Positions 52,828 to 64,000 of a DNA stretch of 64,000 bases are shown one piece after another. This DNA is from Bradyrhizobium archetypum (GTDB lineage Bacteria > Pseudomonadota > Alphaproteobacteria > Rhizobiales > Xanthobacteraceae): assembly GCF_013114835.1 (NCBI RefSeq), contig NZ_JAAVLW010000003.1:434001-498000 (forward strand). The letters run 5' to 3'. Both the position numbers and the translations under genes were made by a program. Positions within the stretch are counted from its first letter, which is position 1, and each line of letters begins with the position of its first letter. The notes under the pieces are model-generated. The model ran no database searches. It was given only the letters and a program-made list of their open reading frames with translations, and had not been told where the DNA came from.

Positions 52828-52910
52828 GTCATGCCCGGACGCGATCCGGGCATCCATCACCTCGCAAGAGTCTTGTGAAGATGGATCACCGGGTCAAGCC
52901 CGGTGTGACG
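52828..52910. repeat. Palindromic repeat, GTCATGCCCGG family
   Basis: GTCATGCCCGGACGCGATCCGGGCATCCATC at the left, inner CGCAAGAGTC / CTTGTGAAGATGG, right side ATCACCGGGTCAAGCCCGGTGTGACG. It starts 16 bases upstream of the maiA-like start codon, between that gene and metH. Confidence 0.75.
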
Positions 52911-52957
52911 AGGTTGGTGCGGCGGCGGTTGAGTACCCTCCAGGAGAGGGTAACCGG

Positions 52958-56812
<3,855 letters not shown>

Positions 56813-56816
56813 TGGA

Positions 56817-57731
56817 TCAGGCGGCTTTCTGTGCGCCATTGGGGCGGATGCCCAGCAGATGGCTGATCGCGAACACGAGGTCCGCGCGGTTCATGGTGTA
56901 GAAGTGGAAGGTGTCGACGCCGTGCTTGGCGAGCTTTTGCACTTGCCCCGCCGCAACGGTGGCGGCAACGAGCTTACGCGTCTCGGCATCGTCGTCGAGG
57001 CCTTCGAACTTGTCGGCGAGCCAGCCCGGTACCGTGGTGCCGGCGCGAGTCACGAAGCCGCGCGCCTGCTTGAAATTGTGCATCGGCATGATGCCGGGCA
57101 CGATTGGGATGTCGATGCCGCGAGCGCGGACGCGGTCGAGGTAGCGGAAGTAGAGATCGTTGTCGAAGAAGACTTGCGTGATGGCGCGTGCCGCGCCGGC
57201 ATCCACCTTGGCCTTCAGCGTATCGATATCGGCATCGATCGTCGGGCTCTCCGGATGCTTCTCCGGATAGGCGGATACCGAGATTTCGATGTCGGGATAG
57301 TGCTTCTTGATGCCCTCGATCAGGTCGGGCGAGCTCTGATAGCCCTCAGGATGGGCATGATAGGCAGTGCCTATGCCGGTGGTCGGATCGCCGCGCAGCG
57401 CCACGATATGACGGACGCCGATCTCGTGATAGCGCGCCACCACCTCGTCGATCTCGCCTTTCGGCGCGCCGACGCAAGTCAGATGCGCCGCCGGGACCAG
57501 ACTGGTCTCCTTGAGGATGCGAGCGATGGTCGAATGGGTCCGCTCGCGGGTCGATCCGCCGGCGCCATAGGTCACCGAGACGAAATTGGGGGCGAGCGGC
57601 GCCAGCCGGTTGATGGTCTCCCACAGGCTCCGCTCCATCTCTTCCGTCTTGGGCGGAAAGAACTCGAAGGAGATTTTTGGCGAATGCAGCGTGCGATGGC
57701 CGCCAAAAGCGGGGGGCGTAACCTCGGTCAT
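56817..57731 (-). CDS. metF: Methylenetetrahydrofolate reductase
   Basis: 304 residues. A TIM-barrel flavoprotein: [53 protein letters not shown] (in parts) carries the catalytic Glu in EFFPPK, and [21 protein letters not shown] and [34 protein letters not shown] follow. It makes 5-methyltetrahydrofolate for MetH, encoded 4 bases downstream, so the pair is one methionine-synthesis operon. No ArsR-type regulator gene and no SAM or SAH riboswitch was recognised upstream. Confidence 0.97.
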   Translation of the reverse strand: MTEVTPPAFGGHRTLHSPKISFEFFPPKTEEMERSLWETINRLAPLAPNFVSVTYGAGGSTRERTHSTIARILKETSLVPAAHLTCVGAPKGEIDEVVARYHEIGVRHIVALRGDPTTGIGTAYHAHPEGYQSSPDLIEGIKKHYPDIEISVSAYPEKHPESPTIDADIDTLKAKVDAGAARAITQVFFDNDLYFRYLDRVRARGIDIPIVPGIMPMHNFKQARGFVTRAGTTVPGWLADKFEGLDDDAETRKLVAATVAAGQVQKLAKHGVDTFHFYTMNRADLVFAISHLLGIRPNGAQKAA

Positions 57732-58112
57732 GGCACTTCACAAAGCTCCGAAACGTTGAACGGACGCCGGCCGTAGCGGCGATGAGCTAAAATAAGCCAA
57801 GGAGGGCGGGCCAAACAGCCCATTGACGATGGGAAATAGCCCAATTTCTATAGGAAATTCGAAATTTTGTCCTAGATGGAAGAGTGAATGGGCTTGGCGC
57901 TTAACCTATTTACATAGCATTTACAATTGATTACGAAAAATCAGCGCTGAACGCGGATATATTTCGGCGGTGGGCAACGGCGTTGGTGCCGAATCTGTTA
58001 GATTTCGTCCCACTGGCGTATTGCAATGCACCGCGCCTCGCCCCACAAGCGCGGGCCTGATCTGCGCCGGCCAGGCCTTTGTCGCCTCCCGTTGCGGCAC
58101 TAGTTTAGCGCC
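57732..58112. other. Divergent intergenic region, A/T-rich patch upstream of metF
   Basis: A markedly A/T-rich stretch (57835-57945) lies upstream of metF. It contains AATTTC-N5-GAAATT (57843-57859) followed by GAAATTTT, which could be a regulatory site or part of the promoter. No gene, RNA family or repeat was recognised in the 380 bases. Confidence 0.4.
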
Positions 58113-59132
58113 ATGATCCCGCTCTCCGTCCTCGACCTCTCCGTCGTCACCACAGGCACCCGTCCGGCCCACGCGCTGCGCAACAGCATCGACCTGGCGC
58201 GCCATGTCGATGCGCTCGGCTATGTCAGGTATTGGCTCGCCGAGCATCACAATCTGGCCTCGGTGGCGAGCCCGGCGCCGGATCTGATGATCGGGCAGAT
58301 CGCGGCGGTCACGAGCAACATTCGCGTCGGCTCCGGCGGCGTGATGCTGCCGAACCACGCGCCGTTGGTGGTGGCCGAGCGCTTCAAGATGCTGGAGGCG
58401 CTGTTTCCCGGCCGCATCGATCTCGGCCTCGGCCGTGCGCCCGGCACCGATGGCGCCACCGCGCATGCGCTGCGCAGCCGGCTCGATCGCCGCGAGGGCG
58501 ACGATTTTCTCGAACGGTTGAGTGAACTCGTGTTGTGGGAAACCCGCGGTTTCCCACCCGGCCACCCCTACAACAACGTAGTGGCGATGCCGGACGACAC
58601 GCCGCTGCCGCCGATCTGGCTGCTCGGCTCGTCCGACTACAGTTCGGAATTGGCCGCGCAGGTCGGCATGGGTTTTGCGTTCGCCCATCATTTCGCGACC
58701 TATGACGCGATCGCGGCGATGACGAACTACCGCGACCACTTCAAGCCCTCGGGCTGGCGCCCCACGCCGCACGGCATACTCGCGGTCGCCGTGGTCGCCG
58801 CCGAAACCGATGCGGAAGCGGAAAAGCTCGCGACCTCGATGGACCTCAACCGCCTGCGCCGCGACCGCGGAGAATATCTGCCGCTGCCGAGCGTCGAGGA
58901 AGCGCTCGCCTATCCGTATTCGGACGCCGAGCGCGCCTCGATCGCCCGCAACCGCTCGCGGCTGTTCGTCGGCAGCCCCGCGACCGTCATGGCGAAGCTG
59001 CAGCCGATGATCACAGCCAGCCAGCCGGATGAACTGATGATCATCACCGCGGTCTACGACCACGATGCACGCAAGAAGTCGTATAGCCTGCTGGCGGATG
59101 CTTTTGGTTTGGCGAAGAAGGCGGCGGCTTAG
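58113..59132 (+). CDS. LLM-class flavin-dependent oxidoreductase (luciferase-like)
   Basis: 339 residues. The sequence LSVLDLSVVTTGTRPAHALRNSIDLARHVDALGYVRYWLAEHHNLASVASPAPDLMIGQIAAVTSNIRVGSGGVMLPNHAPLVVAERFKMLEALFPGRIDLGLGRAPGTD (in parts) is the hallmark of the MsnO8-type luciferase-like family, with the AEHHN motif near residue 45. It uses FMN or F420 on an unknown substrate. It is divergent from the metF gene and is followed by a repeat. Confidence 0.92.
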   Translation: MIPLSVLDLSVVTTGTRPAHALRNSIDLARHVDALGYVRYWLAEHHNLASVASPAPDLMIGQIAAVTSNIRVGSGGVMLPNHAPLVVAERFKMLEALFPGRIDLGLGRAPGTDGATAHALRSRLDRREGDDFLERLSELVLWETRGFPPGHPYNNVVAMPDDTPLPPIWLLGSSDYSSELAAQVGMGFAFAHHFATYDAIAAMTNYRDHFKPSGWRPTPHGILAVAVVAAETDAEAEKLATSMDLNRLRRDRGEYLPLPSVEEALAYPYSDAERASIARNRSRLFVGSPATVMAKLQPMITASQPDELMIITAVYDHDARKKSYSLLADAFGLAKKAAA

Positions 59133-59137
59133 GCTCC

Positions 59138-59232
59138 GTCATTCCGGGGCGATGCGAAGCATCGAACTACGATGTGCAAGTGCACATCGGATAATCTCGA
59201 GATTCCGGGTTCGCTTCGCGCCCCGGAATGAC
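59138..59232. repeat. Palindromic repeat, GTCATTCCGGGG family
   Basis: GTCATTCCGGGGCGATGCG at the left, CGATGTGCAAGTGCACATCG and ATAATCTCGAGATTCCGGG inside, and GCGCCCCGGAATGAC at the right. It lies between the LLM and pheA genes, which are convergent, and may end both transcripts. Confidence 0.8.
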
Positions 59233-59236
59233 AACC

Positions 59237-60097
59237 TCAATCCAGCTTCTCACTGAACGTCGCGCGGAACGGATGGGCCGGGTAGACGCCGACGATGCGG
59301 AATTCGCGCGAGAAGAATTTCAGTTCCTCCAGCGCAAAGGCGAGGCCCTTGTCGTCGGGATGGCCGTCGACGTCGGCATAGAATTGCGTGGCGAAGAAAT
59401 TGCCGTCGACCATGTAGCTTTCCAGCTTGGTCATGTTGACGCCGTTGGTGGCGAAGCCGCCGAGCGCCTTGTAGAGCGCAGCCGGCAAATTGCGCACCCG
59501 GAAAACAAAAGTCGTCACCAGCGGCCCGGAGCCTTGCTTGGCCCAATCCGCCTCGCGCGCCAGCACCACAAACCGCGTGGTGTTGTGGGCTTCGTCCTCA
59601 ACGTCTTCGGCCAGGATGTCGAGGCCGTAGATCTGCGCCGCCAGCCGCGACGCAATCGCGGCCACGCTCTTGTCCTTGCGCTCGGAGACGTCGCGTGCGC
59701 TGCCGGCGGTATCGGCTGCGACGATCGGCTTGATGCCGAGCTTGCGGATGATGAGTCGGCACTGGCCGAGCGCGTGGACGTGGCTCTCCACCGTCTTGAT
59801 ATCCGCGAGCTTGGTCCCCTTCGGCGCCATCAATTGATGGCGGATCGGCAAAAACCATTCGCCGACGATGAAGAGGCCGGATGCCGGCAGCAAGTGATGG
59901 ATGTCGGCGACGCGCCCGGCGACGGAATTCTCGATCGGGATCATGCCGAGATCGGCCTCGCCCGAGGCGATCGCCGACAGCGCGTCCTCGAAGGTCGCGC
60001 ACGGCATCGGCTCGGCGTCGGGATAGGCCTCGACGATGGCGATGTGGGAATTGGCGCCAGGCTCGCCCTGGAATGCGATTTTGAGCTTTTTGGTCAT
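59237..60097 (-). CDS. pheA: Prephenate dehydratase
   Basis: 286 residues. It converts prephenate to phenylpyruvate in phenylalanine synthesis. The dehydratase domain reads KIAFQGEPGANSHIAIVEAYPDAEPMPCATFEDALSAIASGEADLGMIPIENSVAGRVADIHHLL (in parts), with the conserved TRF in NTTRFVVLARE. A C-terminal ACT domain follows (VRNLPAALYKALGGFATNGVNMTKLESYMVDG) and probably gives feedback control by phenylalanine. It starts 21 bases after kdsB on the same strand. No chorismate-mutase domain is fused, as usual in this group. Confidence 0.96.
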   Translation of the reverse strand: MTKKLKIAFQGEPGANSHIAIVEAYPDAEPMPCATFEDALSAIASGEADLGMIPIENSVAGRVADIHHLLPASGLFIVGEWFLPIRHQLMAPKGTKLADIKTVESHVHALGQCRLIIRKLGIKPIVAADTAGSARDVSERKDKSVAAIASRLAAQIYGLDILAEDVEDEAHNTTRFVVLAREADWAKQGSGPLVTTFVFRVRNLPAALYKALGGFATNGVNMTKLESYMVDGNFFATQFYADVDGHPDDKGLAFALEELKFFSREFRIVGVYPAHPFRATFSEKLD

Positions 60098-60118
60098 GCG
60101 GGGCCTTTTAGCAGCGGC

Positions 60119-60859
60119 TCAGGCTTTTGCCAGTATCCGCCGGGCAGTTTCGAGGTCGGCCGGAGTGTCGACGCCGCGGGGGACGCTGTCGACGATAGTG
60201 ATGTCGATCCGCATCCCGGCCTCCAGCGCGCGAAGCTGTTCGAGCTTTTCCTGCTGCTCCAGCGGAGAGGGGGGCAGCGCCACGAATCGTTCCAGCGCGG
60301 CGCGGCGGTAGGCATAGAGGCCAATGTGGTGATAGCGCGGCCCGTCGCCATAAGGCGCCGTGGCGCGGGTGAAATAGAGCGCGCGCAGCCGGTTTGCTCC
60401 GATCGGCGAGCCGACCGCCTTCACAACATTGGGGGCCTGGTTCTCCTCCTCGGTATGGATCTGCGAGGCCAGGGTTGCGATGTCGACAGCGGGATCGTCG
60501 AGCGGTGGCAGTGCGGCGCGGATAGTGTCCGGCACGATCGTTGGGAAATCGCCCTGCAGGTTGACCACGATCTCGGCCTGGCCGGCCGGGTCGAGGGTCT
60601 TCATGGCCTCGTGGATCCGGTCGGAGCCGGACGGATGGGAGGCCTGGGTCATCACCGCCTCGCCGCCGGCGGCCCTCACGGCAGCAGCGATCTCCGGCGT
60701 GTCAGTGGCGACCGCCACCCGGCCGATTTTGGCCTCCTCGGCCCGCCGCAGCACGTGCACGATCATCGGCAGGCCGGCGATGTCGAGGAGCGGCTTGCCC
60801 GGTAGCCGGGTCGCCGCCATCCGGGCGGGAATCAGCACCAAAATACGGGGATCGGTCAT
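60119..60859 (-). CDS. kdsB: 3-deoxy-manno-octulosonate cytidylyltransferase
   Basis: 246 residues from the ATG at 60859; an upstream in-frame ATG at 61111 would run into the cycM promoter. It makes CMP-Kdo for lipopolysaccharide. [59 protein letters not shown] and [39 protein letters not shown] (in parts) are its usual motifs. It is likely cotranscribed with pheA, a frequent rhizobial order. Confidence 0.96.
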   Translation of the reverse strand: MTDPRILVLIPARMAATRLPGKPLLDIAGLPMIVHVLRRAEEAKIGRVAVATDTPEIAAAVRAAGGEAVMTQASHPSGSDRIHEAMKTLDPAGQAEIVVNLQGDFPTIVPDTIRAALPPLDDPAVDIATLASQIHTEEENQAPNVVKAVGSPIGANRLRALYFTRATAPYGDGPRYHHIGLYAYRRAALERFVALPPSPLEQQEKLEQLRALEAGMRIDITIVDSVPRGVDTPADLETARRILAKA

Positions 60860-61058
60860 CGTCTGAAGGCCTGGCCGGACTAGGGGATTTGGTGGGGATG
60901 AGGCGAAATTCGGCGCGTTTATACGGGTTGCCAGAGCCCGGGCAAACCGATATCTCAACCCTGCTGAGGGTGCGGCGCGAAAGGCTGATTCCTCACGCCC
61001 ACCCGCGGCCGCCTCACCGGCCTTCAGTCGAACTTTCCGGCCTGGAGCCTGATCCGTT

Positions 61059-61607
61059 ATGGACTCCTTCGAACTCAACAAGATTCTCGGTGCCATTCTC
61101 GGCACCTGCATTCTCGTTCTGGTGACGAGCTTTGCCGCTCATGCGATTTTCGCGCCCGTGAAGCCGGAAAAGCCGGGCTTCGAGATCGCTGTGAAGGAAG
61201 ACACTTCTCACGGCGCCAAGGAAGCCGCCGCTCCGTCCGAGCCGATCGAGAAGCTGCTGCAGACCGCCTCCGTCGAGAAGGGCGCCGCCGCCGCCAAGAA
61301 GTGCGCTGCCTGCCATACCTTCGAGAAGGGCGGTCCGAACCGCGTCGGTCCGAACCTCTATGGCGTCGTCAACGAGCCGAAGGGCCAGGGCCACGGCGGG
61401 TTCAATTTCTCGGCCGCGATGAAGAGCAAGGGCGGTAACTGGACCTTCGACGACCTCAACAAGTTCCTGGCCAATCCGAAGGCATTCGTTCCCGGCACGG
61501 CGATGGGCTTTGCCGGCATCCCGAAGGACAGCGAGCGCGCCGACGTCATCGCCTATCTGAACTCGCTTTCGGAACATCCGGCGCCGATGCCGACTGCGGC
61601 GAAGTAA
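61059..61607 (+). CDS. cycM: Membrane-anchored cytochrome c (CycM-type)
   Basis: 182 residues. An uncleaved N-terminal signal anchor ([28 protein letters not shown]) is followed by a ~45-residue Pro/Ala/Glu linker and a class I cytochrome c domain. The heme site CAACH is at 82-86 and the distal Met in [10 protein letters not shown] at about 149. Length and layout match CycM of Bradyrhizobium japonicum, the electron donor to the aa3-type oxidase. It is divergent from kdsB, about 200 bases apart. Confidence 0.94.
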   Translation: MDSFELNKILGAILGTCILVLVTSFAAHAIFAPVKPEKPGFEIAVKEDTSHGAKEAAAPSEPIEKLLQTASVEKGAAAAKKCAACHTFEKGGPNRVGPNLYGVVNEPKGQGHGGFNFSAAMKSKGGNWTFDDLNKFLANPKAFVPGTAMGFAGIPKDSERADVIAYLNSLSEHPAPMPTAAK

Positions 61608-61643
61608 TATTCGCCAGTCCGCTCATGGACTTGCAGCTTACGC

Positions 61644-61666
61644 GGCCAGGCATTGCCTGGCCGTTT
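61644..61666 (+). terminator. Weak hairpin after cycM
   Basis: GGCCAGGC and GCCTGGCC pair over a 3-base loop, followed by GTTT. It lies 37 bases after the cycM stop, and the short T-run makes it only a possible terminator. Confidence 0.45.
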
Positions 61667-61680
61667 GCATATGGGGATCG

Positions 61681-61734
61681 CGGTGTTGTTATCGGGACGT
61701 TTCGCCGCAGCGTAAATGTTCCGGTGTTGTTATC
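61681..61734 (+). repeat. Direct repeat pair upstream of a YejA-like gene
   Basis: CGGTGTTGTTATC occurs at 61681-61693 and again at 61722-61734, 41 bases apart (about four helical turns). It lies in the 280-base gap before the first YejA-like gene, where a regulator could bind both copies on one DNA face. Confidence 0.5.
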
Positions 61735-61887
61735 ATGAGGAAAAAGCAACGTAATTGGTCGAACCCTTGCCTTATATTGGGTCCTCACTAGCTCCGCCTC
61801 GTCGTTTGCCTTGGTCGGGTCGGGGACCGCGGGCAGATCACCGGCTTGGAAGGCACGGATACTGGGTCAGCAACAGGAATTCTGCAT

Positions 61888-63786
61888 TTGGCAATTACCA
61901 GACGACACCTTCTTCAAGGCAGCGCCGCAGCTGCGATGGCGCCCGCGCTCGGGCTAGCGGCGAACCTCCCGGCGATAGAAGCCGCTCGCGCCCAATCCGC
62001 ATCGGACGAATTGCAGTGGCGGCACGCGCTGTCGCTGTTCGGTGACATCAAGTATCCTGCTGATTTCAAGCACTATGATTACGTCAATCCCAATGCGCCG
62101 AAGGGCGGCATCGCGCGCATGATTTCGATTGGCACGTTCGACAACTTCAATATCGCCGTTGCCGGCGTCAAAGGTTCGCTCGCGCCGGCTGCTACCGTGA
62201 TCTACGAGACGCTGATGACCAAGTCGCAAGACGAGGTCGTTACCGAATACGGCCTGCTGGCGGAAGCCGCGGCTCATCCTGACGACTTCTCCTGGGTCGT
62301 CTATCGTCTACGCAAGGAGGCGCGCTGGCACGACGGCAAACCGGTCACGCCCGAGGACGTGATTTTCTCGATCAATACCCTGAAGCAGTACAGCCCGATG
62401 TACGCTTCCTACTACAGGCACGTCGTCAAGGCCGAGAAGTCCGGCGAGCGCGACATCAAGTTCACCTTCGACGGCCCGGGAAATCGCGAATTGCCGACCA
62501 TCGTCGGTGAACTGCTGGTCCTGCCCAAGCATTACTGGGAAGGCACCGACAGCCAGGGCCGCAAGCGCGACATCTCCGCAACGACGCTGGAGCCGCCGCT
62601 GGGCTCCGGGCCCTACCGGATCAAGGAATTTGTGGCAGGCCGCACCGTCACGCTCGAACGGGTGAAGGATTATTGGGGCGCGAAGGTTCCGGCACAGGTC
62701 GGAACGAACAATTTCGACGAGCTGCGCTTCGAGTTCTTTCGCGACAATCTGGTCGCACTGGAAGCGTTCAAGGCGGATCAGGCCGACTGGATCGCCGAGA
62801 ACTCGGCCAAGCAATGGGCGACCGCCTATGATTTTCCGGCCGTCGCCGACAAGCGCGTCGTCAAGGAAGAATTCAAGATCAACGACTCCGGCCGGATGCA
62901 GGCTTTCGTCCTCAATCTGCGCCGGGAGCAGTTCAAGGATGCGCGGCTGCGGCGGGCGTTCAACTACGCCTTCGATTTCGAGGAAATGAACAAGCAGCTC
63001 TTCTATAGCCAGTACAAGCGCATCAATAGCTACTTCGAGGGGACGGAGCTCGCCTGCTCCGGATTGCCGGAAGGGCGCGAACTGCAAATTCTCGAGGCTG
63101 TGCGCGACAAGGTGCCGGCCGAAGTATTCACAAAGCCCTATGTCAATCCGGTGGGTGGCAATCCAGAAGCCGTGCGCGCCAATTTACGGGAAGGTGCGAG
63201 ACTTCTGAAGGAAGCCGGATTCCAGGTGCGCGACCAGAAGCTGGTCGATCCCGGCGGCAAGCCGGTCACCGTCGAAATCCTGGTGCAGGATCCGTCCGCC
63301 GAGCGCATCGCGTTGTTCTTCAAGCCGTCGCTTGAACGCATCGGCGTCACGACCTCGATCCGCGTCGCCGACGATGCGCAATATCAGAACCGCATTCGCA
63401 GTTTCGATTTCGACATGATCATTGACCAGTGGGGACAGTCACTGTCGCCGGGTAACGAGCAGCGGGAGTTCTGGGGTTCGCAGTCCGCGGACCAGCCAGG
63501 CTCGCGGAACACGATCGGCATCAAGAATCCCGCCGTCGATGCTTTGATCGAGCAGGTGATTTTCGCCAAGGATCGCGAAAGCCTGGTCGCGGCGACGAGG
63601 GCATTGGACCGTGTGCTGCTCTGGAACTTCTACGTCGTGCCGCAATTCACCTACGGTTTCTCGCGCTATGCCCGGTGGGATCGTTTCAGCCACGCGGAGC
63701 CGTTGCCGAAATACGGCCGCTCGGGACTCCCCTCGCTGTGGTGGTACGACGCCGAAAAGGCCGCTCGCATCGGCAAGCGCTCTTGA
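61888..63786 (+). CDS. ABC transporter substrate-binding protein, YejA-like (Tat-exported)
   Basis: 632 residues from a TTG at 61888 with AGGA about 9 bases upstream; an earlier in-frame TTG at 61846 is possible. The N-terminus ITRRHLLQGSAAAAMAPALGLAANLPAIEAARAQ is a twin-arginine signal. The mature part starts ELQWRHALSLFGDIKYPADFKHYDYVNPNAPKGG, the YejA/family 5 pattern, and continues with QWATAYDFPAV and EFWGSQSADQPGSRNTIGIKNPAVDALIEQ. It probably binds an oligopeptide or a similar ligand. The next gene is a second copy of the family; permease genes should follow beyond the window. Confidence 0.92.
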   Translation: MAITRRHLLQGSAAAAMAPALGLAANLPAIEAARAQSASDELQWRHALSLFGDIKYPADFKHYDYVNPNAPKGGIARMISIGTFDNFNIAVAGVKGSLAPAATVIYETLMTKSQDEVVTEYGLLAEAAAHPDDFSWVVYRLRKEARWHDGKPVTPEDVIFSINTLKQYSPMYASYYRHVVKAEKSGERDIKFTFDGPGNRELPTIVGELLVLPKHYWEGTDSQGRKRDISATTLEPPLGSGPYRIKEFVAGRTVTLERVKDYWGAKVPAQVGTNNFDELRFEFFRDNLVALEAFKADQADWIAENSAKQWATAYDFPAVADKRVVKEEFKINDSGRMQAFVLNLRREQFKDARLRRAFNYAFDFEEMNKQLFYSQYKRINSYFEGTELACSGLPEGRELQILEAVRDKVPAEVFTKPYVNPVGGNPEAVRANLREGARLLKEAGFQVRDQKLVDPGGKPVTVEILVQDPSAERIALFFKPSLERIGVTTSIRVADDAQYQNRIRSFDFDMIIDQWGQSLSPGNEQREFWGSQSADQPGSRNTIGIKNPAVDALIEQVIFAKDRESLVAATRALDRVLLWNFYVVPQFTYGFSRYARWDRFSHAEPLPKYGRSGLPSLWWYDAEKAARIGKRS

Positions 63787-63800
63787 AGGATATTTCGCGC

Positions 63801-64000
63801 ATGGCGCAATTTTCCCGCCGGCACGTCCTCGGCCTTGGTGCAGGCGCGCTGAGCGTGCTGCGGCTTGGCCCGGTCCGCGCTACAGAGGAAAACGGCGCTG
63901 AGATGCACGGCATTTCGGCGTTCGGCGATCTGAAATATCCGGCCGACTTCAAGAATTTCGACTATGTGAATGTTGCGGCCCCCAAGGGCGGCACGTTCTC
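63801..64000 (+). CDS. ABC transporter substrate-binding protein, YejA-like (partial)
   Basis: The start only, cut by the window end. It begins MAQFSRRHVLGLGAGALSVL, a twin-arginine signal, and then HGISAFGDLKYPADFKNFDYVNVAAPKGG, matching the previous gene. It starts 14 bases after the stop of that gene, so the two are a tandem pair in one operon. Confidence 0.88.
   Translation, partial: MAQFSRRHVLGLGAGALSVLRLGPVRATEENGAEMHGISAFGDLKYPADFKNFDYVNVAAPKGGTF

Noticed and set aside
57732-57960. Possible SAM, SAH or cobalamin riboswitch upstream of metF-metH
   Set aside because: I could not recognise the conserved core of any of these RNAs; a covariance-model search would decide.

Overview
The window looks like chromosome of a slow-growing rhizobial alphaproteobacterium, most likely Bradyrhizobium or a close relative such as Rhodopseudomonas. 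This rests on uniformly GC-rich coding sequence, a CycM-type membrane-anchored cytochrome c, a pim-type dicarboxylate locus, a hydroxycinnamate/4-hydroxybenzoate locus built like the cou/tar region of Rhodopseudomonas palustris, and many short palindromic repeats of the kinds scattered through Bradyrhizobium genomes. About 54 protein genes are supported. I saw no rRNA, tRNA, CRISPR array, insertion sequence or integrase.

Region 1 (1-16.3 kb) is a mixed accessory/housekeeping stretch. It holds a small secreted His/Gly-rich protein, a crotonase-fold gene behind a cyclic-nucleotide-gated K+ channel, a divergent three-helix cyclic-nucleotide-binding membrane protein, and a stand-alone DUF6537-like protein. 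Next comes a polyhydroxyalkanoate-flavoured divergent pair (ribbon-helix-helix regulator plus PHB-depolymerase-like esterase, facing a PhaC-like hydrolase) around an operator-like palindrome. An orphan membrane-tethered TAXI protein, a DUF3307 membrane protein, a YafY/WYL regulator and metaxin-like GST pair framed by two near-identical 22-bp palindromes, and a PPOX/LysR divergent pair follow.

Region 2 (14.4-30.2 kb) is an aromatic-acid catabolic island: pobA, a TRAP transporter, a DUF3237 gene, enoyl-CoA hydratase, feruloyl/coumaroyl-CoA synthetase, SDR dehydrogenase, 4-hydroxybenzoyl-CoA-type thioesterase, a branched-chain-type ABC transporter with a LivM-LivG fusion, and a MarR regulator. 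Together these could import hydroxycinnamates, activate them with CoA, shorten the side chain, release 4-hydroxybenzoate and hydroxylate it to protocatechuate. Related 15-bp sites of the form GTTAT-N5-ATAAC occur at the three main promoter regions and suggest one MarR/CouR-like regulon.

Region 3 (30.2-48.7 kb) starts with a PAS-PAS-GGDEF-EAL protein and a glycerate kinase. It continues with a second ABC transporter (livGFHM plus two nearly identical tandem binding proteins, each set closed by an intrinsic terminator), an IclR regulator, and a divergent pim-like operon (pimF-pimA-pimC-pimD-SDR) for beta-oxidation of dicarboxylic or other acyl-CoA substrates. A perfect 19-bp palindrome sits between iclR and pimF.

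Region 4 (48.9-64 kb) is mainly housekeeping: glpK, a GNAT acetyltransferase, two GSTs (one maleylacetoacetate-isomerase-like), metF-metH, an LLM flavin oxidoreductase, kdsB-pheA, cycM, and two tandem YejA-like substrate-binding proteins, the second cut by the window end.

Palindromic repeats of several families punctuate the window. In two unrelated repeat elements (15.0 and 20.3 kb) the same 39-bp module is embedded, which looks like a miniature element that inserts into other repeats.
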